NCBI GenBank assembly: GCA_945861635.1
Contig: CAMAWH010000042.1
Coordinates: 1-42,614, forward strand
DNA: 42,614 bases
Direction of reading: 5' to 3'
Origin: Klebsiella pneumoniae
GTDB lineage: Bacteria; Myxococcota_A; UBA796; SXON01
Within the stretch, counting starts at the first letter, position 1. Every line of letters begins with the position of its first letter. Position numbers and translations under genes: made by a program. The notes below the pieces were generated by a model. That model ran no database searches. It was not told where the DNA came from and worked only from the letters and a program-made list of their open reading frames with translations. Below are positions 1 through 8,447 of this stretch, piece by piece.

Positions 1-655
1 CCCCCACGACCAGTTCGGCGCACCGGCGGCCCACCCATCAATTCCCTCCTCTCGAAGCTCACTCTCTTGACGCCGCGTTCACGCCGCGGCACATTCCAAA
101 ACCGCCAGAATTTCTGGACGATTTCCGCCATAGTTTTTGGACGCTACACCGAAAGAGCGCCGACCTCGACGTGGCCCTCGACGATGCCGAAGCCAGCTAC
201 ACCGCGATGGATCTGGACCGCTTCGCCACCGCGGTCGCAACGGCGTCCACGGACGCGGATTGCCTCGCCGACCGACCGGCGCGCTCGACCATCGCGCACC
301 TCCACCGCGTCGCGGGCCTCCATGCCTACTTCGCGGGGCAGGATCCCGACCGGGCGGCGAAAGCGTTTGCAGCAGCTCGTGCGATTGAGCCGGCGTACGT
401 TTTCCCCGAGAGCTTGGTTCCGGCGGGACATCCGGTTGCCGCGACGTACGTAGTGCTCGATCCGAGGATGGTGAAGACGCAGGACGTGCCCGCGACGGCG
501 ACGGGGCGGATGGAGATCGACGGGCGGGCCACCAAGTCCCGGCCAGTGGATCGCCCCGCGCTCGTGCAGATCGTCACGGACGACGGTGCGGTTGCGAAAA
601 GCGGATACGTTTGGCCGGACGAGGCGCTGCCGGACTACGCGGTGACCGTTGCACG
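1..655 (+). pseudogene. 5'-partial, 3'-truncated TPR-type protein (remnant)
   Basis: This reading frame is open from the left edge of the window, so the true start lies outside; a GTG at 171 is only an internal candidate. The protein has a helical Ala-rich part with TPR character (a segment ending near PDRAAKAFAAARAIEP) followed by a short beta-rich part around GYVWPDEALPDYA. Small TPR plus PEGA-like envelope proteins of this shape are common in Myxococcota. Near 640-660 the frame stops resembling that protein and runs into DNA that encodes, in another frame, the activation segment of a Ser/Thr kinase. I therefore read it as a gene whose 3' end was lost by a deletion joining it to the kinase remnant. 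The function is unknown, and the family assignment is inference. Confidence 0.5.
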
Positions 656-1926
656 AACGACGGCGGCGAAGGGAGAGGCGGGGCCGCGATGGGCACGCCC
701 TCGTACATGTCTCCAGAACAGATCCGCGATGCCAAAAACGTCGACAAACCGAACCGACATTTTTGCACTTGGGTCCATCTTGTATGAGTTGACCTGCGCG
801 CGCAAACCATTCGATGGCGAGGACACCTGGGCGGTGTTCAACGCGAGATCACAGCGGGCACCTACACTCCCCCTCAGAGGGTCCTGCGTGGGCTGCCGGA
901 CCGTATCGCCGATGCCATCGAAGGCTGCCTCAAGCTGGATCGCAACGAGCGGATCGGCGATTTGCAGAGTTGCGGCAGATCCTCGCGGGGGAGTCCGTTG
1001 TGCCGCAGCACGTGACGGATGAGTCGCCGACGCCGGTCTCGCCGGGAGTGAGTGTGGTTGCGACAACGCCGATGCTGACCCCGCGGGCCGCCGCTGGAAC
1101 GTGGGTGCAGGAACGCTCGCAGGCCGCGCCGCATCGCCCGGCGAGCGATCCGGGATTGTCGATCGCGCCGCGCAGTGGCGAGACGCTGGTCGCGCCACCG
1201 GCTCCGTGGGCGCCGCGGACGGTGACGCCGGGTCTGGGCGTGCCACCCTCGCCGCGACGTGCGGCGCCGGTATCGACGACGCCGTAGCGCAATCTCGCGC
1301 TCGCGCTGGCGCTTGTCGCGGGCGCGGTGGTCGTCGGGATTCTCGTGGTTGGTGGTGCGATGTCGATGGAGCGCGGGCGCCGTGCGGGTGGGGGGAGTGA
1401 GGCGGTTGCGACGATTGCGCCTCCGATCGCCGCGGCCGGGCCCGACGTCGCAGTCCCGGCCGCCCCCGCGGTCGCCGCCGTTCCACAGCCGGCCGCGTCA
1501 TCGCCGGAGATTCCGAGCCGTGACGCCGTGAAGCCCACGGTTGGCCGTTCGGCGAAATCACCCTCCCCGCTCGCTTCGGAGTCGATGGAGACACCGCCGG
1601 CGCCCCCGGCAGACGCGGTCGAGCCCGATCCGGACGTGCTCGTGCCCGCGCGTCGCCCTCCCGAAGCCAAGGTTGCCGCACGGTCGCCGCGCCCCGAGGC
1701 CACCGTTGGCACGGTGCGCGTCACTGGCGCGACCGCACGGGTCACGCTGGTCGGCGAGAGTGGGAACGTCGTCTATCCCGGCGACGTTGAGCCCGGCAAC
1801 TACCGCGTCCTCGTCAAGTTTCCCGGCAAGGAGGAGGTGCCGGGGGTGACGGTTTTTGTGCGAGCGCGGCAGACGGTCACACTGGATTGCCGTGAGGCGT
1901 TTCAGATTTGTCGGGTGAAGAAGTAG
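656..1926 (+). pseudogene. Decayed Ser/Thr protein kinase with TM segment and PEGA-like tail
   Basis: Only the C-terminal half of a bacterial (PknB-type) kinase domain remains. Kinase subdomain VIII (MGTPSYMSPEQ) is encoded from 689, subdomain IX (RTDIFALGSILYELT) from about 744 in another frame, a C-lobe segment (GCLKLDRNERI) from about 920 in a third frame, and AELRQILAGESVV from about 966 onward in a fourth position. That is three frameshifts, near 741, 845 and 965. The last frame then meets an in-frame TAG at 1285-1287, directly before a transmembrane helix (NLALALALVAGAVVVGILVV). After a Pro/Ala-rich linker it ends in a PEGA-like beta domain (about 1690-1920). The N-lobe, P-loop and catalytic HRD region are absent. 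Sequencing error could explain single frameshifts but not the missing N-lobe. No working kinase can be made from this DNA. Confidence 0.8.
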
Positions 1927-2402
1927 GCGTTCGAGGCGGGAGGTGGCGGATGCTTTCCGAGGGCAGTTGCCCCCCGTGGGTCCGCCCGCCCGGTCGCGCG
2001 GGGCATCGGGTCCAGCCTGCGCGGGTCCGGTTGCGCTCACCACCGCCGACGCTCTGGCCGGGGCACGGCATCGCGGGGTGATCGAGCAGTGCCCGTCGTG
2101 CACGCGGGTGACCGCGGCCGCCGCTGACCATGGATCACATCTCCCCTTCCCCGGCTTCTACGAGTCGCAAGCCGCCGACTGTTCGACCCACGTGGGCGGC
2201 CTCGAAATTTATTTCTCCCGGCATCCACGGCCAGAAACGCCTGCCGTTGGACCCGGGTCCGTGCCCATGGGTCAACGGCGCGCCGAGGGCCCCTGCCGGC
2301 CACCAGAAGCCGAGATCGGCGGCGTCGTCGATGCGCGGGGTCCTCCAGACCCCTCCGCGCGGATCCTGACGCCACGAAAAACGCCGAAAATCATCGCAAT
2401 AC
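1927..2402 (+). other. Gene-poor stretch with an HNH-family remnant
   Basis: No convincing complete gene lies here. Around 2063-2120 the plus strand encodes VIEQCPSCTR, which resembles the VLQQCPSCER segment of the intact HNH-family gene just downstream, so this is probably a leftover of a second family member. On the minus strand a frame of 89 codons (2404 to 2135) has fairly GC-rich third positions and several Trp codons (GFWWPAGALGAP, FWPWMPG). Its ATG would overlap the start of the HNH gene head to head and it matches nothing I recognise, so I do not call it as a gene. The rest shows no RNA gene or repeat. Confidence 0.4.
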
Positions 2403-3494
2403 ATGGATTACATGCACGCCACATCTCTGAGTGCCGAACTCCACATCGCCCGGTCCCTCGACGAACAGCTTGTTGCCGCCCGCAAAGTGCAGCGTGGAGC
2501 GGAACATCGTTTGGCGGTTTTGCTGGCCGAGGTGGCCGATACGGGCGGATTCCGCCTACTCGGATATGCATCCATCGAGCAGTACGCGATGGCGGCGCTC
2601 GAATTGACCTCTCGGGTAGCACGTGATCTGCTTCGCATCGGAAGGAGCATGCCGGAGTTACCGAGGCTGAACGCGGCGCTCGCCGCCGGAGAGGTGGATT
2701 GGACGAAAGCAAGGGAAGTGGTTCGCGTCGCGACCGCAGAAACAGACGCTTCGTGGACAGAGCGCGCCCAAACGATGTCCGCTCGCGTCATTGAGCGAGA
2801 GGTTGCCGCCGCACGCATCGGGGATCCCGCACCCGTTGGCGATCCGGACCCCGAACTGCGTCCCGCGCGGGCGCGCGTCGCCTTTGAAATGGAGGCCGCG
2901 GACGCCGACGTTCTGTACCAAGCGCTCGCCGTCCTTCGCGCTCGCAGCGATCTCGGACGCGAGGAGATCGACGATGGCGCGCTCCTCGCGTGCATGGCGC
3001 GCCAAATCATCGCGACCGCCGACCCCGGCGAGACCCCCAGCGGCGAGCGCTACCGCATCGTCCTCCAACAGTGTCCGTCCTGCGAGCGTTTCGACGCTCT
3101 CGACGCGGAGGTGTCCGAGACGATCGCCGCCGAGGCGGCCGGTGATGCCGAGATCATCGACATGCAGCCCGGGACCGCTGAGGGTCACGCCACCCGCGCG
3201 ATTCCGCCCGTTCTACGCAGGAAGGTGTTGCACCGGGCAAAATGGAAGTGCGAGGTGCCGGACTGTCGAAATCGACTGTGGTTGGATGTCCACCACACGG
3301 AGCCGTGGGTCGAGTGTCGAACGCACGAACTCGCCAAACTGTTGGTGGTCTGCTGCGCCCATCATCGGGCGATCCACAACGGGTTTTTGTCGGTGTCGGT
3401 GCGACCGGACGGATGTGTGGCTGTCGAGCACGCGGACGGGCGGAAGTCGGTTGGGCCGGCGCGCGAGGTGCGTCGGAAGAACTCAGTCCCGTGA
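2403..3494 (+). CDS. HNH-family protein with DUF222-like N-terminal domain
   Basis: This gene encodes a protein of 363 residues with the two-part layout of the abundant DUF222/HNH family. A helical N-terminal domain (about 1-200) carries SIEQYAMAALELTSRVAR and alternating basic and acidic helices. A CPSC knuckle follows, then a C-terminal zinc-binding HNH module from about residue 275. The module shows CEVPDC, the first His pair in LDVHH, and the final CCAHHRAIH. The usual Asn before the last Cys (family pattern NLxxLC) is Lys here (KLLVVC). HNH modules normally cut DNA as metal-dependent nucleases; whether this one is active is uncertain because of that change. The start is ATG 2403, with a second in-frame ATG at 2412, and neither has a clear Shine-Dalgarno. 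Decayed relatives flank the gene on both sides. Confidence 0.8.
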   Translation: MDYMHATSLSAELHIARSLDEQLVAARKVQRGAEHRLAVLLAEVADTGGFRLLGYASIEQYAMAALELTSRVARDLLRIGRSMPELPRLNAALAAGEVDWTKAREVVRVATAETDASWTERAQTMSARVIEREVAAARIGDPAPVGDPDPELRPARARVAFEMEAADADVLYQALAVLRARSDLGREEIDDGALLACMARQIIATADPGETPSGERYRIVLQQCPSCERFDALDAEVSETIAAEAAGDAEIIDMQPGTAEGHATRAIPPVLRRKVLHRAKWKCEVPDCRNRLWLDVHHTEPWVECRTHELAKLLVVCCAHHRAIHNGFLSVSVRPDGCVAVEHADGRKSVGPAREVRRKNSVP

Positions 3495-3544
3495 CGGGGT
3501 GACCTACGTCCGCGGGCAACCGCCATCAAAAATGTGATCCATGA

Positions 3545-3936
3545 TCCGGGCCGACGCAGGGGCATGTGACGCGAACGATTCCGCCCGGAACGCGGAGAAT
3601 GGTGATGCATCGCGCCGGTTGGCGGTGCGAGGTGCCGAATTGCCGCAACCGCCTGTGGCTGGACGTGCATCCCCTGGGGCAGCGTGCGCACGGCGGCGAT
3701 CACGGGCGTGCGAACCTGATCGTCCTATGTTCGCCGCATCATCGGGCGGCCCGCGAGGCGCGCGTTGTCAAGCGGCGAGCGCAGCGAGCGAGCGCAGACC
3801 AGGCGTGCCGACCCGTGTAGCGCGGTTGGGCAGGCCGGACGCCAATGGCTTGGCGTCCGGCCGCCCACCCGCGCGGGAGTAGGCGTCGGGCTCGTCCACG
3901 GCAACCGGCGCCGTGGAGGTCAGGCATGCGGACGGG
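3545..3936 (+). pseudogene. Fragment of a second HNH-family gene, interrupted
   Basis: From about 3554 the plus strand encodes GHVTRTIPPGTRR and then HRAGWRCEVPNCRNRLWLDVH, closely matching the C-terminal HNH module of the intact upstream gene. It continues to ANLIVLCSPHHRA near 3760, where the normal HNH Asn is kept. There is a stop codon just upstream (3542-3544) and no N-terminal domain. At about 3765 the similarity breaks off. It resumes near 3905 as AVEVRHADGRRSPARA, matching the last part of the intact protein (AVEHADGRKSVGPAR). The 140-bp interruption contains a strong hairpin. This is a truncated, interrupted duplicate that cannot make a normal product. Confidence 0.75.
3833..3862. 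repeat. Perfect 13-bp hairpin, REP-like
   Basis: The arms 3833-3845 and 3850-3862 are exact reverse complements around a 4-base loop (tggc). No T-tract follows on either strand, so it is not a typical intrinsic terminator. It sits inside the 140-bp segment that interrupts the HNH-family fragment, which fits a small REP-type palindromic element or a remnant of one. Confidence 0.6.
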
Positions 3937-3942
3937 CGGCGC

Positions 3943-4261
3943 TCACCAGCCCGTGCCAAGGATGAGGTAGGCGGCGCCTCCCGAGGCGTAGGCACCCGAG
4001 TCATTGGACGCGCCGATGACCAGATCGGCAAGGCCATCGCCGTTGAAGTCGCCGTTTTCAGCGACAGCACAGCCAGCGATGCCCGAACTGGAGGAGCCGA
4101 AGAAGATCACGTCGGCCGACGGTGAAGCCATCACCGTCGGCATCGGAAATGGAGACGACGGCGGTGTCCGTGTCCCCCTCGTCGTCCGCGCCGACGCCAA
4201 CCTTCAACGTCACCTCGGCGTCGGAAATGAGCACGCAGGCGGACAGGAGGATGGCGAGCAT
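3943..4261 (-). pseudogene. Broken FG-GAP repeat lipoprotein gene
   Basis: The gene starts at ATG 4261 with a short lipoprotein signal (MLAILLSAC), then KVGVGADDEGDTD and an acidic DxDxDG segment. A frameshift near 4110-4130 moves the reading into the frame encoding FFGSSSSGIAG and the FG-GAP calcium loop NGDFNGDGLADLVIGA, ending at TGA 3943. Intact FG-GAP proteins carry several such blades forming an integrin-alpha-like propeller; only one blade is left here. Truncation plus frameshift make it a remnant. The segment after the lipobox resembles that of other lipoproteins in this window. Confidence 0.7.
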
Positions 4262-4462
4262 TGCACTATCGTTATCACAGGACGGGCGGTGGCGTCGTCG
4301 GCCGACGTAGCGAGGTGCCGCGTGCCAACGGACGGGTTGACAACGACCACGGCGTCCATCCCGGCGCCGCGGAGCTACGCGGCAACGAGACGCCGCCGCC
4401 AGTTGCCCCTCCGGCGCGGAGGGCATAGCCTCCCCACGAGTGCGGTCGTTTCATCGATGCGC

Positions 4463-4468
4463 AGGAGG
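4463..4468 (+). promoter_or_regulatory. Shine-Dalgarno AGGAGG fixing the start at 4473
   Basis: A perfect AGGAGG lies 4 bases before ATG 4473. This decides for the short lipoprotein start over the upstream in-frame start at 4440. Confidence 0.7.
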
Positions 4469-4472
4469 TACG

Positions 4473-5156
4473 ATGTTGTGGCTACTCCTCGCTTGTGAAA
4501 CGCCCGTTCCGGTGGAAAGCGGGCCGGTGGTCCTCGGTACCTTGTCCGCCTCGGCTACCGACACGACCTCCGGAGAGTCGTTGGAGGTCATCGCCGACGT
4601 CGTATACGGCTCCGCATTTGGCTACGACATCGACAATGGTGAACGCGGGCATCAGATGATGATCTACGTGGTGTCGGATCCCGAGGCGAAGTGCTCGGAC
4701 GTCGCCAAACACCTCGGAGGAGGCGGACAATCGGGGTCCGCAGACTGGGACCCGACGCCGTTCGACATCCCGGGAGAATGCACGCTGACCCTCGCCTCAC
4801 CGGCGTACGTTCCGAAGGGCCTTGCGGTCACCGTTGCAGAGGAGGAAACGACGACCGACGCAACGCTCTCCTTGCACTGCAACGACGCGGCTGGGGAATG
4901 GATCATCGGCGACACGAACGAGCGCAAGGATGGATGGGTGTACGACGGCCTCATCTGGCAGGGTCATGCCACGGCCATGTCCGTTGCGGCATCCGGGGGA
5001 GAGGGAGAGGCCTACGAATGGTCCGTATCCGCCAACGTTTGGGAGGGCGGCTACCTCTACAGCGTCGATCACCTCAGCGTCCCCGCCACGGGCACGGTGT
5101 CCGGTGGGGGCGAGGCCGAGTACTGCGGCGCCATGGGGTCGTTACCGATCTTCTAG
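4473..5156 (+). CDS. Predicted lipoprotein of unknown function
   Basis: The 227-residue product begins with a minimal lipoprotein signal (MLWLLLAC), so it should be lipidated on Cys8 and anchored in the envelope. The mature part is acidic and beta-rich, with Cys in SDPEAKCSDVAK, PGECTLTL and SLHCND that may form disulfides. It ends in a Gly-rich segment before a last Cys (AEYCGAMG). The start is set by a perfect AGGAGG. I recognise no family. It converges on the next gene, also a lipoprotein of unknown function, with only 15 bp between the stop codons. Confidence 0.75.
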   Translation: MLWLLLACETPVPVESGPVVLGTLSASATDTTSGESLEVIADVVYGSAFGYDIDNGERGHQMMIYVVSDPEAKCSDVAKHLGGGGQSGSADWDPTPFDIPGECTLTLASPAYVPKGLAVTVAEEETTTDATLSLHCNDAAGEWIIGDTNERKDGWVYDGLIWQGHATAMSVAASGGEGEAYEWSVSANVWEGGYLYSVDHLSVPATGTVSGGGEAEYCGAMGSLPIF

Positions 5157-5171
5157 CGCCATCGGGTTGGC

Positions 5172-5993
5172 TCAGTGAACGACGGCCGCGTAGACCTCAC
5201 GGGTCAGCACCTTCATCTTCTGGCCGTCGTCCGCGGTTACCACATCGTCATTCTGGACGACGATGTACAGGTTGGTCACTTCCGCCTCGGCGACCTCGTT
5301 CATCAGGCTCCACACCTCATCGCCAATCGTGTAGCTGTCGGCCCCGCCGGTCGAGCAGGTCACAGATTCGCTCAGCGCGCCGCCGTTCTCACGACGCACC
5401 TGGATCCAACTGTCCGCCCAGCCGGTGGCATCCCAACTTGCCGTGGGCGTGCTGCCCGTCTGGATGCCGACGTCAGGGTCGTAGTCGGAGATGAGCGTGT
5501 TCGCGAGAGAGCCTGGCTTCGGCGTCTTTGCCCCGGAGAACACGCCCGCGCCCTGAAGGGAGGTACCCTCTCCCAACAGCTCTTCGGCGTACCCGCAATT
5601 CGACACGTTGGCCGTCACGTCTTTGTAGTAGAAGCCCGCGCTCGTGCGCTCCAGAGTTCCCGAAAGATCGGCATTGGACCATTCCGGAAGATCCGACTCG
5701 GGAATATCGTGCCCTCCACCGCCGGCGTCAGAAGGAAACAAATCGAGGCCCTTGGTGCATCCCGATGCGGGAAGTTCGCGTTTGGCCAGGTTGTCCGGCG
5801 CGTACTCCAAGGAGATGATGTACGAATGCACGCCGTCGTACGTGACCACGTTGCCCGTGTCCGCGCGATCCTCGCACTTCCACGTGTAGACATCGGCGAT
5901 GTAGCGCGCATCCTCCGCACCCCCCGCGCCGAGGCCGATCTTCGTGGTGGTGCAGCCGCAGCCGAGTGCAGCGACGAGGGTGAAACGGAACAT
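5172..5993 (-). CDS. Predicted lipoprotein of unknown function
   Basis: I start the gene at ATG 5993, which gives a 273-residue protein with a hydrophobic signal (MFRFTLVAALGCGC) and probable lipidation at the first Cys. A GGAG lies 6 bases upstream. The longer upstream frame lacks signal character. The mature protein begins TTTKIGLGAGG and contains well-spaced Cys residues (WKCED, SGCTKG, SNCGYA, VTCSTGG) that could form two disulfides. The composition suggests a secreted beta-rich domain. No family was recognised. It follows the 2OG oxygenase gene (stop 6028) by 34 bp on the same strand and may be its co-transcribed partner. Confidence 0.75.
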   Translation of the reverse strand: MFRFTLVAALGCGCTTTKIGLGAGGAEDARYIADVYTWKCEDRADTGNVVTYDGVHSYIISLEYAPDNLAKRELPASGCTKGLDLFPSDAGGGGHDIPESDLPEWSNADLSGTLERTSAGFYYKDVTANVSNCGYAEELLGEGTSLQGAGVFSGAKTPKPGSLANTLISDYDPDVGIQTGSTPTASWDATGWADSWIQVRRENGGALSESVTCSTGGADSYTIGDEVWSLMNEVAEAEVTNLYIVVQNDDVVTADDGQKMKVLTREVYAAVVH

Positions 5994-6027
5994 CGGGAAC
6001 TCCAGATCAAAGCCTACCGTATCCCCA

Positions 6028-6672
6028 TCACACGCGCTTTGGCGTGACGTTGAAGTTGTAGGCAATGGACACGCGCAGCTCGTCCGTGAACCGCGGATGC
6101 ACGAAGTGCTGCAAGTTCGCGGGGAAAAGAAAGGTCAGACCGTCCTTTGGCGCGTGTGCCGAATTTCCGCTCTGGCCGACCAGACTCAAACCCGGGCTGG
6201 GATTAACGAATTCAATCATCCCGCCGGGATCCTCTCGCGTCTGACCGATCGTGCCGACGGAGACATAATAGACGCCGGACCAGGCGCACGGGGAGTGGTG
6301 GTGTGGAGCGTTCCATCCGCCCGCTCCGAGCACATTGGCCCAACACGACGCTAACACCAGCTCCGACGTCGCCCAGTTTCGGTAGTAACGGCCGAGCGTG
6401 AGCTGACCAAACCGGATTGCCTTGTTCAGCACCCACGCGACATGCGGGTTCGGACGTGCCAGAAACTCATCCCCTGAGTGCCACGCGTTGCGATTGCTGC
6501 GCTGCACCCCGGGATGCTCCTCCCGCATCGCAAGGATCTCGTCCATCAACGGCTCGCGATGCTCCTCAAAGCCCGCCAACACCGACGTGAAGAGCGGGAA
6601 CGCGAACAGCTGCGTCGGTGCAAACGGATCGCCGGCGACCGGAGGTGCCGGCGACCGTGGATCAGGCGGCAT
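6028..6672 (-). CDS. 2OG-Fe(II) oxygenase family protein
   Basis: The 214-residue protein fits the TIGR02466 / 2OG-FeII_Oxy_5 family. Landmarks are the opening QLFAFPLFTSVL, the metal-site strand NAPHHHSPCAWSGVYYVS, and the C-terminal strand pair FLFPANLQHFVHP and ELRVSIAYNFNV, which holds the second His and the oxoglutarate-binding Arg. Such enzymes use 2-oxoglutarate and O2 to hydroxylate a substrate; the substrate here is unknown. There is no signal peptide, so it should be cytoplasmic. The start is ATG 6672, which overlaps the stop of the upstream VWA lipoprotein gene as TGATG, implying translational coupling. A TTG at 6684 is an alternative. Coupling to an exported protein raises the possibility that it modifies a surface protein or metabolite, but that is inference. 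Confidence 0.82.
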   Translation of the reverse strand: MPPDPRSPAPPVAGDPFAPTQLFAFPLFTSVLAGFEEHREPLMDEILAMREEHPGVQRSNRNAWHSGDEFLARPNPHVAWVLNKAIRFGQLTLGRYYRNWATSELVLASCWANVLGAGGWNAPHHHSPCAWSGVYYVSVGTIGQTREDPGGMIEFVNPSPGLSLVGQSGNSAHAPKDGLTFLFPANLQHFVHPRFTDELRVSIAYNFNVTPKRV

Positions 6673-8276
6673 CAGCCCGAGCAATCCCCGTACAACGAGT
6701 ATTCGACCTCGATCGTGCTTCCACCGGCTGGAATGTGGTCGTCGTCGAAGTCAATCGCGTTGTCGGGAGCGTTGTAGACCCAGCCGGCCGTCGTGGCCAC
6801 GCCGTCGATGCTGACCACAATCGTCGTCGGTACGGGGTAATCCGTGAGCTCAAAGCTCGACAGGTCGGCCGCCGCAACCTCAGCGATGGACTCAAGATGG
6901 CTCGCCCAATCGGTCGCGCAGACCGAAAGGTACAGGCCGCCCGTCGCCACGGTCAAGTCGTAGACGATGTTCGTTGCGGACGCGGTGCCACAGCCGGCCG
7001 GCCAGTCACCGGAAATGGCGTGGGCCACGTAGTTGTCCGTGTCCGTGCGAAGCGACTCGAAATACGCCAGATAGGTCGCCACGGAACTCGGGCTGCTGTC
7101 CGGCTCGTCCGATACGAAGATCATGGAGAACACCGAGTCCTCCCGTAAGAATTCGCTGCCGGGGCCCGCGTCTCCGCCGGGCTGGACCGACTGGTACGCC
7201 ATCTCCGTTGGCTTTTCGTCACCGGATCCGCCGATACCCGGCGTGGCCTGGGTGACGAATTCACTGACCGGATCCGAGGTGTCCGGCGTGATGATGTCCC
7301 CACGGAATTGCGGATTGTCCGTCGTGATGACGGCGATGTGGTAATCGGCATCGGTGAACGCAAGCGTGTTGATGAACGTCGTGAAGTTGGACGAAAGGTT
7401 CGACTGTTCTTCGGCCATCGAACACGAATTATCGACGATAAACAGCAGATCCGCGGACGAGCGAAGCGGCTGCTGGAAGATATCGAGGTTCTCACCAAAG
7501 ACGCCCGCATTCCCGGTCTGGGAAGCCTTTGCTTCCGTGTGCGTGGGGTCGTTCGACGTCACGGTCACAAAGCCGGTGTCGGCGTACTCGTCGAGCGGCG
7601 TGTAGAGGGCGCCCACGACCATGCTTCCGCCCGGCTTGATCGTCCACGGGAGCGGAGAATTCGTTGTCGTATTCCCGGAGTAGTTCTCATCGAACAACAG
7701 GTCGTTCGACGCGGTGACGTAGCTGATGTCCGTCACGATCAGGTCCGCGTTGCCTTCGTTTCGGATCGTGATGGGGGCCTCAATGTCACAGCCGACGTAG
7801 GTGCTGCCGAAGTCGTAGGTCTCCGGATCGAGCACGATCCGGGGGGCGACACCGCCGCCGGTCAGGTCCACGAATTCGAAGCCGTCATCCGGGTCGTTCG
7901 ATCCGATGATGACCTTGCTGGAGCTTTCCTCGGCGAGCACCGGCGCATACGTCACCGTGAAGGAAGTGGACGTGGCCGGCGCGATGAGCACGGACCCGAT
8001 GGCCGAGATCTCGAACGGCATGTCCGCGTCTTCCAACTCAAGGCTCTCGATCTGGCACGCAGCATCCCCGTCGTTGCGAACGGTGACCGTTTCAATCCGC
8101 GGCTCGTCCACGCCGACGGCCAGTTGGCCGAAATCGATCGATTCCGGCGTTGCCGAGATTTCGCAAACGCCCTCCTCAACATCATCCAGCGCATCTGAGC
8201 CGGTTTTGCTGATCTTGTAGTCGGTGCACGCCACCATGGCGACGAGCATGAAGGCGCTGGAAACTGGGATGCGCAT
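6672..8276 (-). CDS. Lipoprotein with two ASH-type Ig domains and a VWA domain
   Basis: The 534-residue protein starts at ATG 8276 with GAGGG upstream. It has a lipoprotein signal (MRIPVSSAFMLVAMVAC) followed by TDYKISKTGSD. Two choice-of-anchor-D (ASH/HYDIN-like) Ig domains follow at about 35-140 and 145-260, recognisable by IDFGQLAVG, TVRNDGDAAC, YDFGSTYVGC and ITIRNEGNADL. A VWA domain then occupies about 275-480, with a complete MIDAS start (FIVDNSCSM, DxSxS), so it probably binds a divalent metal and a protein ligand. A short beta domain closes the protein. Similar ASH plus VWA lipoproteins are typical of Myxococcota surfaces. Its 3' end is coupled to the oxygenase gene by a TGATG overlap. 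Confidence 0.85.
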   Translation of the reverse strand: MRIPVSSAFMLVAMVACTDYKISKTGSDALDDVEEGVCEISATPESIDFGQLAVGVDEPRIETVTVRNDGDAACQIESLELEDADMPFEISAIGSVLIAPATSTSFTVTYAPVLAEESSSKVIIGSNDPDDGFEFVDLTGGGVAPRIVLDPETYDFGSTYVGCDIEAPITIRNEGNADLIVTDISYVTASNDLLFDENYSGNTTTNSPLPWTIKPGGSMVVGALYTPLDEYADTGFVTVTSNDPTHTEAKASQTGNAGVFGENLDIFQQPLRSSADLLFIVDNSCSMAEEQSNLSSNFTTFINTLAFTDADYHIAVITTDNPQFRGDIITPDTSDPVSEFVTQATPGIGGSGDEKPTEMAYQSVQPGGDAGPGSEFLREDSVFSMIFVSDEPDSSPSSVATYLAYFESLRTDTDNYVAHAISGDWPAGCGTASATNIVYDLTVATGGLYLSVCATDWASHLESIAEVAAADLSSFELTDYPVPTTIVVSIDGVATTAGWVYNAPDNAIDFDDDHIPAGGSTIEVEYSLYGDCSG

Positions 8277-8298
8277 GGAACCCTCTATGTGACGCGCC

Positions 8299-8328
8299 AT
8301 TAAAGGCACACGATGCCCTGTCTGGCAA
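8299..8328 (-). promoter_or_regulatory. Candidate sigma70-type promoter for the VWA lipoprotein gene
   Basis: Read on the minus strand there is TTGCCA (8328-8323), an 18-base spacer, and TTTAAT (8304-8299). Each hexamer is one mismatch from the sigma70 consensus. The box lies about 23 bases before ATG 8276, giving a short leader. The prediction is by eye only. Confidence 0.45.
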
Positions 8329-8447
8329 GCAGTTCGTAGGGAATTTTACACGGTGGTGGAGCGGGCCACGGAGCCGCCGTCGTACCCCTCCGCTTCTCCA
8401 CCCAACGCGTTGGCCGATGCGCCGCGCCGGTCCTCGGGAACGGTTCG

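Noticed and set aside
635..1745. Long minus-strand reading frames over the kinase remnant
   Set aside because: They are Arg/Pro/Ala-rich by-products of GC-rich DNA, while the plus strand shows recognisable kinase, TM and PEGA-like segments.
3833..3862. The hairpin as an intrinsic terminator
   Set aside because: No T-tract follows on either strand and no intact gene ends next to it.
5175..6047. A 290-codon plus-strand frame
   Set aside because: It is the reverse of the lipoprotein gene at 5172-5993, has no signal or family motif, and its third-position pattern follows the minus-strand gene.
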